Source of the DNA: Coenobita brevimanus
Lineage: Eukaryota; Arthropoda; Malacostraca; Decapoda; Coenobitidae
Assembly (NCBI GenBank): GCA_032717465.1
Contig: CM064684.1
Location: 847,001 to 911,000 of the forward strand
Length of the DNA: 64,000 nt
Reading direction: 5' to 3'
Shown: in pieces, positions 22,910-34,289 of the stretch
Position numbering within the stretch: the stretch's first letter is position 1
Layout: each line of letters opens with the position of its first letter
Notes under the pieces: model-generated
The model's input: only the letters and a program-made list of their open reading frames with translations
Databases searched by the model: none
What the model was told of the DNA's origin: nothing
Made by a program: the position numbers and the translations under genes

Positions 22910-23182
22910 TAGTGGTAGTAATAGAGTAGTAGTGTGGTAGCAGTAGTAGTAGAAGTTGTAGTAGAAATTTTAGTATTAGTAGTAGAAAAGGTAGCATTTA
23001 CTACCCCAGGTTCATCTGAACATGAACACAATGGATTGTAGGCTGAGGTAGCTCTTCTGCTGCAGACCACCATACTCTTTTACGGAGATAGAGAGGGGTT
23101 TGAAAAACATCTGTGCAACAGGACAGCTTGATTGTCCAGTCAGAATCGTTGCCACCATATGAAAGCATCCCTCTGCAGTGTC
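22910..23182 (-). repeat. Family A SINE-like repeat, copy 7 with long GTA tail
   Basis: A decayed GTAGTAGTAG tail (22910-23003), then CCCCAGGTTCATCTGAACAT, GGATTGTAGGCTGAGGTAG and ATGAAAGCATCCCTCTGCAG. Ends about 180 bases upstream of exon 8. Confidence 0.75.
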
Positions 23183-23341
23183 AAAATCAGCTGTAGGTCA
23201 TCATCATCATCCAGACCTCCTTTCCCACCCTAGGGCAGGGTGAGGAGTAGCAACATCCAGACAGCCTAAGTTTGCCCACTCTAATGGGCCAGTTGTAGGT
23301 ACTTAAGTTTAAATATATTATCACGGTAGTGACAGATTTAA

Positions 23342-23500
<159 letters not shown>

Positions 23501-23610
23501 TAGGCACACTTAGTAATTTCTGTATCAGTCTGGAATTCTATATTGTACTCTTTTCACTTTAACATGGCCTAAAATTGCTATCTCTCCATCTTGAATGTTG
23601 AATTGTAACA

Positions 23611-23800
23611 GGTCATCACCTGTGGCACCAACCCATTGCCAGGTACTGTACAACATTCACTAACTACCCTACATTGCAGAATTCGCACTATACTCCATTC
23701 ACTTTAACTTGGCCGGTAATGGAATCTCTTACCCAGGAACTGTCCAGGTATGCTCAGTAACTACTCTGCATATCTGGAAATCTTAACTGCATGCTTTTCA
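23611..23800 (+). repeat. Degenerate tandem copies 2 and 3 of the exon 8 end and donor
   Basis: GTCATCACCTGTGGCACCAA / CCCATTGCCAGGTACTGTA (23611-23649) copies the exon 8 end GTCATCACATACGGCGCCAA / CCCTTACCCAGGTACTGTA (23461-23499). The following intron bases match too (CATTCACTAACTACCCTACA against CACACTTAGTAATTTCTGTA, then CACTTTAACTTGGCC). A third, shorter copy starts CTTACCCAGGAACTGTC at 23728. Confidence 0.75.
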
Positions 23801-24112
23801 CATTAATTTGGCATAAAATAACCATCTGTTCATCGTGAGTGTTGAGTTGTAACAAAAGATTAACACTAGCCCATGGTTCTAGTCACAAAGAAGCCCTATA
23901 AAGTGGATGTAGAGTCATAGGATTGTGTCTTTCTCCCACTGAGCTGTGTGGAAAAAACTGCAAAAGGATGAATTTTGGCCCAGGTTAAGGTGTGAGTTGG
24001 GAGCAGGGCAGTGAAATGGCAGGGGACAGGACGATATGGAGGAGATTTGTTTGTGGCCACCCCAAACGGGATTGAGGGGTCTGGCAATAGATAGATAGAT
24101 AGTTAAGGTGAA
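23789..24112 (+). mobile_element. Family C MITE split by a LINE I tail
   Basis: Left part 23789-23992 (TTTTCACATTAATTTGGCAT to TTTTGGCCCAGGTTAAGGTG); the right end resumes at 24102 (GTTAAGGTGAAAG). Between them sits the LINE I insertion. Confidence 0.75.
23993..24101 (+). mobile_element. 5'-truncated LINE I insertion with perfect 9-bp target duplication
   Basis: 109 bases: GAGTTGGGAGCAGGGCAGTG to GTCTGGCAATAGATAGATAG, matching the 3' end of LINE I at 40410-40525. GTTAAGGTG occurs immediately before (23984-23992) and after (24102-24110), the hallmark of target-primed reverse transcription. Confidence 0.85.
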
Positions 24113-24360
24113 AGAGCTATTGTTTTGTAATATTTCAAGTAATTTTATTCGTGTTTTACCTCATCTGTGGATGAGAAAAAATGGTCATGATGATGATGAT
24201 GATTATTGTTGTTGTTATTATTTTGTTGTTATTATTATGCTTTTGTATTTCTTGCCCAAGAAGTCTCACTCAAGAATTAATTTATATATTGAGGGTTTTA
24301 AACGAATGATGTAAGGAACAGAGGAATTGTGCCCACGGATTAAAATTTTGTTTATTGTTA

Positions 24361-24460
24361 TCATGGAGGTCATTATCTACAGCACCACCACGTAACCCAG
24401 GTACAGTACAGTCATGCACAGTAATTACCCTACATCTTTGGGATTCTGAATTAATAGAAG
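24361..24460 (+). repeat. Degenerate copy 4 of the exon 8 end and donor
   Basis: TCATGGAGGTCATTATCTAC then CCCAGGTACAGTAC parallels exon 8 TCATGGAGGTCATCACATAC ... CCCAGGTACTGTAT. In the exon frame it contains TAA, so it cannot substitute for exon 8. Confidence 0.7.
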
Positions 24461-24599
24461 AATCCAACCTACAGTAAGTTGTCGTTGTATGTCAGGTGTG
24501 GAAAATGTATCTGATCTTCTCTGTATGCTTCCTTGCTTCTGGAGATTACTAACCTCATGAATACAGGCTATCCATTGGTGTTAGTTTGTGCAGGAACCA

Positions 24600-24730
24600 G
24601 ACAGTTTTATTCAACTAAAGAAAGGCCTCTCATACTGAAGGGAGTACAATATTATCTAACCCCTTCGGCACAAAGAGTGTCCTAAGCTGAATAAAATCAT
24701 CAGGAAATGGCAGAAGTAACATATTAAAGA
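24600..24730. mobile_element. Family D foldback element, half copy
   Basis: TCTAACCCCTTCGGCACAAA, CCTAAGCTGAATAAAATCAT, and a preceding arm AGACAGTTTTATTCAACTAA. Confidence 0.5.
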
Positions 24731-25190
24731 TGGTCCCATACTCAGTGCTGTGATTATTATTATTATTTAGTTATTTAATTATTTTTACTTAACCCCTAGG
24801 GTACGGTATGCAATTCTCCAGCCTCGACTACCCCCCAGGACATAAAAACAGGCCTATTTTTTGACTTTCTCAAAGGTTAAAAGTTTTATGCCTAATTTAT
24901 AGAGCTTGAATTTACACACCTGAAAGTGCAAACCCCACCCTCCTAGACCCGATAGTTACTGAGCTATGGCCCGTCAAAGTTGATAATAGTTACCCGTCAC
25001 AGCCCCGGCGAGAAAGAAAATACGCCATTCACACCTGTTTTCTTCACAAAAATAGATGTTATAAACCATTGTAATGTGCTTAGAAAAAAATAAAATGGTG
25101 ACAAACCCCCCCCAATAAATATGATAAATAGTAAAAAGCAATTATATCCATAGGCAGGTAAAGTAGGCAGATAACAAGGATATTTTCCCC

Positions 25191-25193
<3 letters not shown>

Positions 25194-25236
<43 letters not shown>
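25194..25236. repeat. (CA)n microsatellite
   Basis: About 43 bases of CA. Confidence 0.95.
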
Positions 25237-25240
<4 letters not shown>

Positions 25241-25377
25241 AAAACATACAATAATTGTGGTGTGCATATCTGTATGCAAAGATATGAATAAATTACAGGT
25301 AATGATTCAAAAACGCGCCATAAAGCTTAAAAAATACACAAAATATTTGAGGCTGGGGAGGTAAAGATACTGCATGC

Positions 25378-25720
25378 TAGGAGGTGGGGGTGGGGTTGGG
25401 GGTTGGGGGGTTTTGGTGGGAGGTGGTAAAGCCAGGAGGGGGTGTATGGGGATGGAGGGATGGGAGGAGACTACCACCAGACACAAAGGAAGGGCCCCAG
25501 TGGAGTACAAAGACATGGAGGGAGGGTAGGGGGGAAATACCCTCTCCCAAGATGACTGGGGGGAGGACATGGGGGGGATCCACATGAGAGGGGGGGGATG
25601 CATGAGGAGGGTGTGGGAGGGGTGGTGGTGGTGGCAGGAATGGTGGGAGGTGGGGTAGTAACAAGGTAGTAGGGTAGAGGGATGTGGCGAGAAGGAGGTG
25701 GGGGGTACACTCCCCACTTC
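25378..25720 (+). repeat. G-rich plus-strand tract
   Basis: Dense runs of 3-8 G (GGTGGGGGTGGGGTTGGGGG and similar) for over 300 bases. The Pro-rich minus-strand frames here follow from this composition. Confidence 0.8.
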
Positions 25721-26399
25721 CTGGGTACAGGCCTGGGTGTCCCCCTCTGGTGTGTCCAGCACTTAGTTCCGATTGGTTAGAACCCATCTTCGTCACAGCT
25801 GGGGTGGAACCAGCTGCCGCCAGTTTTTTGTAGATGTTGCATGATCAGCGTTGCTCATCCTTTTAAGAAACTGCGCAAAATGCTCGATCGACGAGCTTAG
25901 TACTTTAGGGGTTAAGTAAGCCGGCATCATTTAGTCAAGTAGTGCCATTCATAACTATCTTTCCTGTCACAGAAATTACCATGCTCAGAAAATTTTGATT
26001 ACATTTATGCTTATCATGAAGTGCAGAACATAGAATTTATCTATGCTTGCTTAGGTTCATAATTTAAAAACAAAAGCCAGCTGTGTTTGCTGTTACTGAT
26101 GATATTATTTTGTAATTTTATTTAAGAAGATTATATTTCAGAACTAATGCTTCAGGATAATATATTTACACTTGTTAGCATACCACAGATACTGTCCTGA
26201 AATACCAATAAGTAAATGCAAATCGTGAGAGAGAGAGAGAGGGAAGGAGAGAGTCACTGCACTAATCTTTAATATCACACATACAGATGAGGGTTTCTCT
26301 GTTTTCTGTCCTTATAATGTGTGGAAATTCAGTTGATTATACAGTGATGTAATTATTTACACATACAACAGTGTCATTCACATGACATCCAGTATCTTG

Positions 26400-26900
26400 C
26401 TGGATCATTAGACTCAAGAAATCTGCTTATGCTAGCTTCAAGCTATTACAGTATTCCACCAACTGTTTAGACTTTTCGAGAACATGATTACACTACTCCA
26501 GAAAATGCTTATTCCATCCTAGACTTGCTTACATTAGTCCAAAAACATTCCCACACCAGTTGTCACCATTCAAGAAATTCCATACACCACTAAGGTAATT
26601 GCCAACACTACAGTACTGTATGCTTTGTAATAATGTTACTCTGTAACTTGCTTACATTACTTCAGAAATTGGTCATGCCACTCCAGAAACTGCTTACACT
26701 GCTTTAAACTTTCATACAACACTTTTAAAAAAATTTATATACCACCCCAAATATAGCTCAGACTGCCCCAGAAATTGCCTACCTTGCTCCAGAACTTGCA
26801 TACATCACTTCAGAAAGGCTTTATATTATTCAAAAAGCGCCTACAGCTATCCAGACAAGGCTCAGGCTACAATATTCAAGCAGTGCTTATACCAGTCCCA
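26400..26900. repeat. Very decayed minisatellite upstream of exon 9A
   Basis: Recurring CCAGAAACTGCTTACACTGC, TTCAGAAATTGGTCATGCCA, CCAGAACTTGCATACATCAC blocks about 25-35 bases apart, ending some 60 bases before the exon. Confidence 0.6.
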
Positions 26901-26960
26901 AAATAAGCACTTCTTTCCCACTGTGCTGTTGCTTGTGTTGCTAGCCTTGTTGCGTTACAG

Positions 26961-27166
26961 GGATGAACAACCGAGAGGTGATAGAGCGGGTGCAACAGGG
27001 TCACAGGATGGCCAAGCCTCCTCGCTGCCCGGATGAGCTCTACAAGGCCATGCTGCACTGCTGGGACAAGGACCCCGACCACCGCCCCACTTTCGACTTC
27101 CTCCACCACTTCTTCGATGACTTCCAGGTCTCCTCCGAAATACCCTATCGCGACATCCACGACTAA
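26961..27166 (+). CDS. Src64B: Src-like kinase terminal exon 9A: C-lobe end and PYRDIHD tail
   Basis: Residues 398-465, stop TAA at 27164-27166. GMNNREVIERVQQGHRMAKP is the start of helix G; LYKAMLHCWDKDPDHRPTF contains the C-lobe arginine motif (CW..DP..RPTF). The tail FFDDFQVSSEIPYRDIHD aligns without gaps to the c-Src tail, placing Y460 at the inhibitory Tyr527 position. The tail resembles that of Drosophila Src64B as remembered. The acceptor is ttgcgttacag (ends 26960). Splicing from exon 8 would remove a 3,468-base intron. A candidate poly(A) signal AATAAA follows at 27655. Confidence 0.93.
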
Positions 27167-27700
27167 TACATCAACAACAACAACAACAGTACCCCCCCGC
27201 CCGACCTCCACCCTCTAATTCACAACTGCCTGGCCAGGGTTGGTGGCGTCAGTCAGTAAGTTCTTGGTTGAAGATTGAACTAAAAACCAAAAGATTGGTC
27301 AAACCCAGAATAATGTAGCTGGGTTGTGGTTCAGTAAAATTTTGCAGAACCTCTTAAAAAAAACGAAAAGTCAAAGTTAACTCTTTTTATTAACTCTCTG
27401 GTGGAGGGTAGCGGTATCTAGAAACACACGCAAGATCTCCCGACCCATGGTGTAGTTGTTGCTGTGAACGGCTTCAGTCCTGCATCAGCTCTTACTGGCT
27501 CTGCTCTCAAGTAGTAGCCCCCTCACATCACTAACCCACTAAATTATCAGTAAAGAGAAAGCTTTTTTGGCCCTTAGTGAATTAAGTATCCAAGTAACTG
27601 ACCCTTGCTCAGTAGTATTACTAATTTGTAAGTCCCATAAGTTTTAAGTACAGTAATAAATTTAACCCTTCTAATTTAGCTAATTTAACTTTATCATATT
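27167..27700 (+). promoter_or_regulatory. Candidate 3' UTR and poly(A) signal after exon 9A
   Basis: The sequence after the 9A stop starts with a CAA-repeat stretch and a C-rich run. The first clear AATAAA is at 27655-27660, about 490 bases after the stop. This would let 9A act as a true terminal exon. Inferred only from the hexamer. Confidence 0.4.
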
Positions 27701-28960
27701 TATTGCTGACCCCACAGAATAATTTAACTAGCAAAATAACCTGTAAGTCTTGCAAGCTACTGACAACTAACTACCCCCTAGAGTTTATTTTACAAGTCAG
27801 TTCATTAATTGGAAGTAAAGATATTGTAAATTAAAGATATTGTAAAACTTATCAGAAGCCCAATTGGAGATACAAACAGTGAACACACATACACAGGCTC
27901 ACTTTTCTTAAGCAATAGGATGGCCACAGCAGCCTGCGTATGTTGAAGCAGTTGCCTGGGATCTCGTCTCAGTTGCTCTGGGAGATGATAGAGGGAATGG
28001 TCTGGCATAAAGTGTTCATTTCATATGGAAAACCCCCCTCAGTATTGTGCAGGTGTTATCTCACTTACTATTCAGGTAGGAAAAAGTGTCAGAATTTTGG
28101 TGATGATGATGTTCACCATATAAGAGATCACCTGTGAATTCTACACTTAAAGATTCATTCAGGTAAGGATTGAAATGCCCTTGATGTATGTACAGTATGT
28201 ATACCAGTACTCCCAAGTGAATGATCTTTAGTACAAGGGATCATTGTTTTGTTTTACACTTTGTTTCTAGGTAGTCATTTTATTCCCTTGGTGTTACTTT
28301 GCTAGTGGAGCTTAAAAATGATCTACAAATAAGGAGTCATGAATATGAGTGTGTGACATGCAGTGGGAGAGTGTATTGCTTTTATGTGAGTGATTGAGAA
28401 TTGATGAAGAAGAGAATGCTAGGGATAGTGAGTTTTGGATGAAACCTCAGAATTTAACATTAAAAAGATACTGCACCATATGTAGATTGATAGGGAAATT
28501 ACATTACACTATTGATTATTGGAAAAAGTTATTAGTGGACAAGTGCAGTTAAACTGTACGGTAAAGGAAATGAGATTATGACTGTTTCCATTACTGTATA
28601 TGGTTGATAGCTTGTTCTCCACTGCAGTTTTGTCATTGCACTAAATTCCTGTACACATGATTGAGCAGCACAAGGCTGACTTATGCAGTCACTTTGGAGC
28701 CTCAGTAAATGAAACAAAGCAAACTTAAACTAATACATGTGGGTTCAGTGAGCAGAATGAAAGAAGGCTCCTGAAAATGTTTCTGTTCTGTACTTCTAAC
28801 AGAAATTTTCAAACACCATACCAATACAGTGTGATGTGGAATAGCTACATAGTAGAACCCCTTTATATCGCTCTTGCCTTTATTTGCAGCATTATATAAT
28901 ACTTAAAATGTAGGTAATAGTAAAGTGATGGTCATTGGAGAAGGTAAATTAGCATGATGT
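27700..28960. other. Stretch between 9A and 9B with no gene seen
   Basis: AT-rich, no repeat-family copy recognised and no domain-like reading frame. Confidence 0.5.
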
Positions 28961-28961
28961 A

Positions 28962-29495
28962 CAGTAATCCCTTGGTTATAGCAGTTTTTGTTATCACTGC
29001 AAGATGAAAATCTTCACTCCTGCCATTATCTCACATTTTTTGGCTCAAAAATATTGTTATTGCACACCTGAGCTGGTTTCTGCTGATAATAATGGTGCAG
29101 TATCTGTGATTTCTGATGGCTTTGAGGGATTCAAAGATGAGGCCCTACTCAAGGAGTTAATCTCAGGTGGTGGAGACCGCTAACTCTCCACCCCCTAGTC
29201 TCAAAACCACTCACATCAAGCCCATCTCAAGTATGTGATTCTTCCTTATTGTGCCTTTTTTATCACTTTTCATTAACGTAACTATGGCTGTGTGTGTTTC
29301 TGATACCAGTACAGTTTGTATGTATATACTGTAGTTGGTCTAAGTTATTGTAAGAGGGAAATTTTGTGCTTGCATTTGGGATGCCTGGTACCAGCTAAGA
29401 TAAATCCAATAGGTTCTGTGCTTTCACTATCACACAATTTCGTTATCATGGACACGGCTTGGTGCCAGTTATGAACAATAACCAAGGGATTACTG
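28962..29495. mobile_element. Pogo/Tigger-like MITE with perfect 18-bp inverted repeats
   Basis: CAGTAATCCCTTGGTTAT at the left and its exact reverse complement at the right, flanked by TA (28960-28961, 29496-29497). Length 534. The interior has no transposase frame. The termini share CAGTAATCCCT with the 1.2 kb copies at 6235 and 20156. Confidence 0.9.
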
Positions 29496-29499
29496 TAAT

Positions 29500-30920
29500 T
29501 GGGAATGGAGAGCAACTTGAATTGATGGAGAAATATAAATACCACAGTACAGTAATAGAAAAAGAGCAGTAAATGTGCGGAGAAATTGGATGGTATAGTG
29601 GTGCAGAGGAAGAAAGTGACTTCCTATGAAAGTTTTGATATGAAACAGGTCTGAATGTGGAGGAAGATTTCATGACAGTATGCAAGTGCCTGCATTTACT
29701 TATGGAGGTAAGACTGGTATGACATAGTGTGGAAAATGCAAGTGAAAATAATGGAAATGGGACTTGAGGAACTAGTATAGAGTGGATAGGACAAGAAACT
29801 GACTTACAAAGATGTGAAGGAAGGAAATCTGTTGGTAGCAGAGTAGGAGAGTGTGTGGTTTGATGCTGTGGCTATATTGAAGCGATGGATATAGGTCGGC
29901 TGGTGAAACAGGCATGTGTGAATTAGTTGGATGGTGGAAGGAAGCGTGGTCATCCAAGAAGAATGTAGATGAATACGTTAACTGGCTATGTAAGAACATG
30001 TAGCCCTGTCAGCAGAGACAGTTGATGAGGAACAAAGATTAAGTTGGCTGATCAAAGTATGTATAGAGAAGCAAATGACAAGGGTTTGACACCCTTCATT
30101 TTAACTTCTTAGTTGATAGAATTATTACCAGGCAAGTACAGTACAGGTATAGATGAACTGCATTTATAACACAGAATAAAGAACAAAATTTTGATGATGT
30201 TAAACTTGTGAGGTTGGGCTACGACTGGGGACATGTACGATGTGTGAATGATTGTGTGGCCCATTCCACTGGACATGCTGTTGGGAGTTTTCCTGCTTTT
30301 GTACTTTCTCTTGCCCTGTTTCTGAATTTTGCCTCATGTCATCCTTAGGTGGGAAAAAGGGCTACAATGATGGTAATTATATAGCTCTGCTAATATTCTT
30401 TGAAAGAGGAAGGACTTAACAGTTTAATTATGTTTGCTGCCAAGGAAGGTATTGCATTTACTTCTTTTATCCCTTGTGTAACTTGAAGACTCAGATGTCT
30501 AGGTATCAGTGAATTATTTTTAAAAATCATAATACACACAGTACTGTTGAGAAAGCTTTTTGCATTACAATCAGTGATCAGTTCTGAACACGCACAATAC
30601 TGGTTTGAAAGCTTACTGCAATACGAGCCAAAAATCCACATCATGTATACCATCCCTCAGAGGCAGCTGACTCGACTGGGTGTGGCTGCTTGCTGTGCCA
30701 TCCCCATGCTTAAGAAAAATGGGGTTCAGAAGTAGCATTAGTTCCCCCCTCCCCCTGGTTCCCTCTCAACCCATTCCCATCCCTTATCACCTCTCCTTTC
30801 ACAGCCACATCCCATCCTTCTATCTTCCTGTCCTTGCTATTCCTGTAATGCTATTCTTAACTTCATGAATCTGGATGATGTCATTTTTAGTAAGTTCTTG
30901 CTGCTACCACATAATTGTAC
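29500..30920. other. No gene seen; family G fragment
   Basis: Only a GAT-tailed fragment (30215-30375, ending TAGGTGGGAAAAAGGGCTAC) is recognised. Confidence 0.45.
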
Positions 30921-30927
30921 TCAAGTT

Positions 30928-31147
30928 GGTGCTGGAGAGGGATGCTTTCATGTGGTGGCATTGATATAACAAGGCAGCATACCTGTCTGGTTATATAATG
31001 TCCCATGACAGCCTCCCTGTCCCTCAAACGGAGGAGGATGGACTGCAGGAGAAAGACAGCATAAGCCTACAGTCCATCAGGCTCACATTTCAGGTGAACA
31101 TAGGACTACAACAACTACTGCTGCTAATACTACAAATACTACTCAAC
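30928..31147 (+). repeat. Family A SINE-like repeat, copy 8
   Basis: GGTGCTGGAGAGGGATGCTT, TGGACTGCAGGAGAAAGACA, CCTACAGTCCATCAGGCTCA, ending in an ACT-type tail (ACTACTGCTGCTAATACTAC). One of the clearest copies. Confidence 0.85.
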
Positions 31148-31739
31148 ATACAGTAGGTCTGCTGGTGCTGTATTTAACCTCCCCAGTTTGAGAAGTATAT
31201 CTGAATTAAGTGAAATTATATCAGGAGATGGCAAGACGTAAATGGAAAGGACATCCTCAGACTCAGTGAGGTTTCCACACCCATCACTCATTTCATTTGT
31301 GTTTATCTACCATTTTCCATGTAATGTATGCTTTATGGTTTTTGCTTGCACATGCTTCAGGGCCATTTCAACACTGTTTCATTTTTTTCTCTCTCTTTTT
31401 TAGATATTCTCTGTAGTTGCTTATATATTATCAGTTTTGTGTTTTGACCTCCAGTTTTATTTTCCAGCTGAACGTCCCAGCACAGAGGCACAAGACTAAT
31501 TTTCTCCGCCTTGCAGAAAATGAGTCTTAGTTTTCTTTCCTGACTTGCCTCTGTTTGGTGTCTCTTCTAGTGTTTGCCATGTGACTGATTTTCTGGTTGA
31601 GGAATATTGGCCTTGGATTTATTTAGCAAGTTTTTCCAAAAATTTGAATAATAAGGTGTATTCCTTTTCAGGCTGATCGTCGGACATTGATAATTTTCTA
31701 TGATTTGTGTTAACTTTTATTATGATGACACTTTCATTT

Positions 31740-31905
31740 TATTTTTACATCTGCCAGACAATTTCACTTACATTAGGAGAGCACCCAAGAAGTAGAGGGT
31801 GAGGGAAGACTACATATAACCCTTATAGTTTGAAAAGTTATTGCTGGGGATAAATAAGATTGTCTGGAAACAGCAAGAATAAGATTTTTAACAAATCAGG
31901 GTCAT
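31740..31905. mobile_element. Family D foldback fragments
   Basis: CCAGACAATTTCACTTACAT and TATAACCCTTATAGTTTGAA, AAGATTGTCTGGAAACAGCA arms. Poorly preserved. Confidence 0.35.
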
Positions 31906-32530
31906 TAATCCTGCTGGAGAGTCTCTTGAATGGATGGAGGAGTTTTGTTATTTTGGGGACATGTTATGTGCTGGAGGTGTGGCTGGAGCTAGCTCTGTAG
32001 CATGGGTAAGGAGTGGTTGGAAGAAGTTCAGGGAGCTGTTGCCTGTCCTGATGTGTGAGTGGGTTCTCCCTTTATGCTAAGGGGTCCTTGTATACAGCAT
32101 GTGTTAGGTGTGCAGTACCATATTGTAGTGAAACTTGGGCAGCACAGGAGGGGGATATTAGTAGACTCAAACACACAGCAATAAGAATAATAAGATGAAT
32201 GCATAGGGCATCCTGGAATGTATGCCTGGGGGATTAGGACTGTGCATGAAGCATTGAGAGGAAGAAGACTTGAATGTATGTAGTGTTGTATTGGGAAGGA
32301 GTATATTGAGATAGTTTGGGCAGTTGGAGAGGATGGTGTGTAACAGCTGGGTATGGAGAGAGATCAGCACAAATATTGAGGGTAGAATTGCAAGAGGCAG
32401 ACTGGAAAAGACTTGGGATGAGGTCATAGAGTGTAACCTCAAGGTTGCAGGACTGAATAGAGAGGCTAATAGAGATAAGTAACGTGATGCCATTAGGTGA
32501 CCAAGGCCGATGCATCCAAGCACGTTGGGG
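31905..32530 (+). mobile_element. LINE II 3'-end fragment
   Basis: Translates in pieces to ESLEWMEEFCYFGDMLCAGG and GRPRKTWDEVIE-like sequence, the same family as the minus-strand LINE at 38584-40042. The 3' end AGGTGACCAAGGCCGATGCA matches the inverse of 38600-38625. Several frame breaks, dead copy. Confidence 0.75.
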
Positions 32531-32596
32531 CATTTATAAACAAAGCAGTGTGAAATGAAGGGATGACCTACTTGAGCATGGTAACTTTAAAATATA

Positions 32597-33278
32597 CAGT
32601 CACCGCTTGCTCAATGCGCGATCCTGCTGTGCAAAACTCACATAACACGGAAAGCAAAATTTTAGGCCAAAAAATGGTCACAACACGAAAATGATAAGAC
32701 AACACGGGTGAAGGATGCTGGCCATTTTTTAGAAAACCGTACTACGCTGCGGTGACAGAGATACCGTGTCCAGAGGCCCCAGATTATGGTTCAGCCAGTC
32801 GTAACTTGGAAAAATATGGTCATGAAGCAGTGGGAACAGACATACCGCGGCCAGTGATAGTCATAGCGCGGGTTGCATTAGCCAATGACGGATGGCTGTC
32901 ACGTGCCTGTGCGGGGTGTCGTCATGATCCACTGAACATTCCTGCCCCAGTTGAGCCTACCCTCTCTCTCTGCTCTGACTGCACATGTGCACTGTGTGAT
33001 CTTTGCTCTTTTTATTTTTTTTGGCCATGGAACTCCCCTTCACCTCTCCCCAGCAAGCCCACAACCTCTTCCATTCAAGATGGGGAATCTTTAGTGTCTG
33101 TATGTAATGAAGTCTTTACTAGGTAGGTAAATGTCTTGGGGAAAAAACTGAAAATTGCCCCAAAAGGTGAACCTGAGGCTGGGTTGGGTACCATGAAACC
33201 CTTTAACATGTAAAAGTATAGCCCTATGAAGCAGCAGCTTCAGGGAACAATATTCCCATGTTATGCGAGTGGTCACTG
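32597..33278. mobile_element. DNA transposon remnant with imperfect inverted ends
   Basis: Left CAGTCACCGCTTGCTCAATG and right GTTATGCGAGTGGTCACTG pair imperfectly. The left flank is TA; the right flank is less clear. Probably Tc1/mariner-pogo related. Confidence 0.45.
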
Positions 33279-33343
33279 ATTAATGATAATTAAGATTCTT
33301 GGTGGGAAAGTGTAGAAAATGTGATTGTGTGGAGTTTGAAATT

Positions 33344-33575
33344 TAACTCCTTCAGTTTGACGCCTATGTTTTTTTTGTTTTTTTTTTCTTAAGGTAATTT
33401 TTAGCTACCTCCAGGCACTTGTATTCTACACAGGATAAGTCTTTCATACCTAAGAGACTAATAACAATTAAATCTAAGTGCTCTTGTTCAAAAAGTCTCT
33501 CCTAAGCCGAGTAAAATCATCTGGAGGTACCAAATATGTATAGAATGTAGAAGTCTGTCATAGTGAAGTGATTAA
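33344..33575. mobile_element. Family D foldback MITE
   Basis: TTAACTCCTTCAGTTTGACG at one end and GTCATAGTGAAGTGATTAAC at the other. Inner arms: CTACACAGGATAAGTCTTTC against AAAAGTCTCTCCTAAGCCGA. Confidence 0.6.
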
Positions 33576-33829
33576 CATTCCCCCCCCCCATCCTCACTTT
33601 TTTTTTTCCTCTCTCTCTCTCTCTCTCTCTCCTTTTTAAGCTGTTTCCAGTCAATTTCATTCACCTCAGGATAGACTTTCAATACTGGAAGGATTAGATA
33701 CAGCTTTCATTAACCTCTGCTGCTGTGGTGCTCTTCGAACCTCGATAAAATAGCCTTCATTAACCCCGTTGGCTACTCAGGGGCTCTCATCACCTAAGTA
33801 AATTGTTTGGACATAGGAAGAAAGTGGGA

Positions 33830-34025
33830 AAGAAGATAGGAAAAATACAATAGGAATCAAGATTGATAAAATGCAGTAGGAAACAAGACAGGGAAATACA
33901 GTAGGAAACAAGATAGAATACAGTTGGATGTAAGATAGATAAAATGCAGTAGGAAACAAAATAGGAAAAATACAGTAGGAAACAAGATAGGAAGAATGCA
34001 ATAGGAAACAAGGTAGGAAGTATAA
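33830..34025. repeat. Purine-rich minisatellite (about 27 bp unit)
   Basis: About seven units like GATAGGAAAAATACAGTAGG then AAACAA, with indels. Confidence 0.8.
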
Positions 34026-34201
34026 AGAAGAAAACATGTCATTTGGTTGAAGAGGTTAAGAAATATAGCTTATAGGTATGATTTAGGAGTGAATGGATGT
34101 ACTGGGTACACTTTTGATAGCATGTTTTGTATTTACATTTTCCTCATTTGGAATCCCACCCATCCCTTTGAAATAATGGAGGCTTGAGTTAAGAATGATA
34201 A

Positions 34202-34280
34202 GAATAATGATGATGATGATGATGATTATTATTATTACTATTATTATTATTATTATTATTATTATTACAATTACTATTAC
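34202..34280. repeat. (GAT)n/(ATT)n microsatellite
   Basis: GATGATGATGATGATT followed by ATT repeats. Confidence 0.9.
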
Positions 34281-34289
34281 TCGCTTAAA

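Larger units (their letters stand above)
24793..25911. mobile_element. PiggyBac-like non-autonomous element
   Basis: Flanked by TTAA on both sides (24789-24792, 25912-25915). Terminal inverted repeats CCCCTAGGGTAC / GTACTTTAGGGG pair over 12 bases with two mismatches. Length 1,119. TTAA target and C-rich short ends are piggyBac traits. Contains a CA microsatellite and a G-rich tract, and no transposase frame. Confidence 0.7.

Noticed and set aside
25307..25796. Pro/His-rich minus-strand frames up to 151 codons
   Set aside because: Composition artefact of the G-rich plus-strand tract in the piggyBac-like element.
32752..33126. 124-codon Cys-containing frame
   Set aside because: Lies inside a DNA transposon remnant, with no recognisable domain and no start or splice context.
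33777..34042. Overlapping Phe/Leu/Ser-rich minus-strand frames
   Set aside because: Produced by the 27-bp purine-rich minisatellite.
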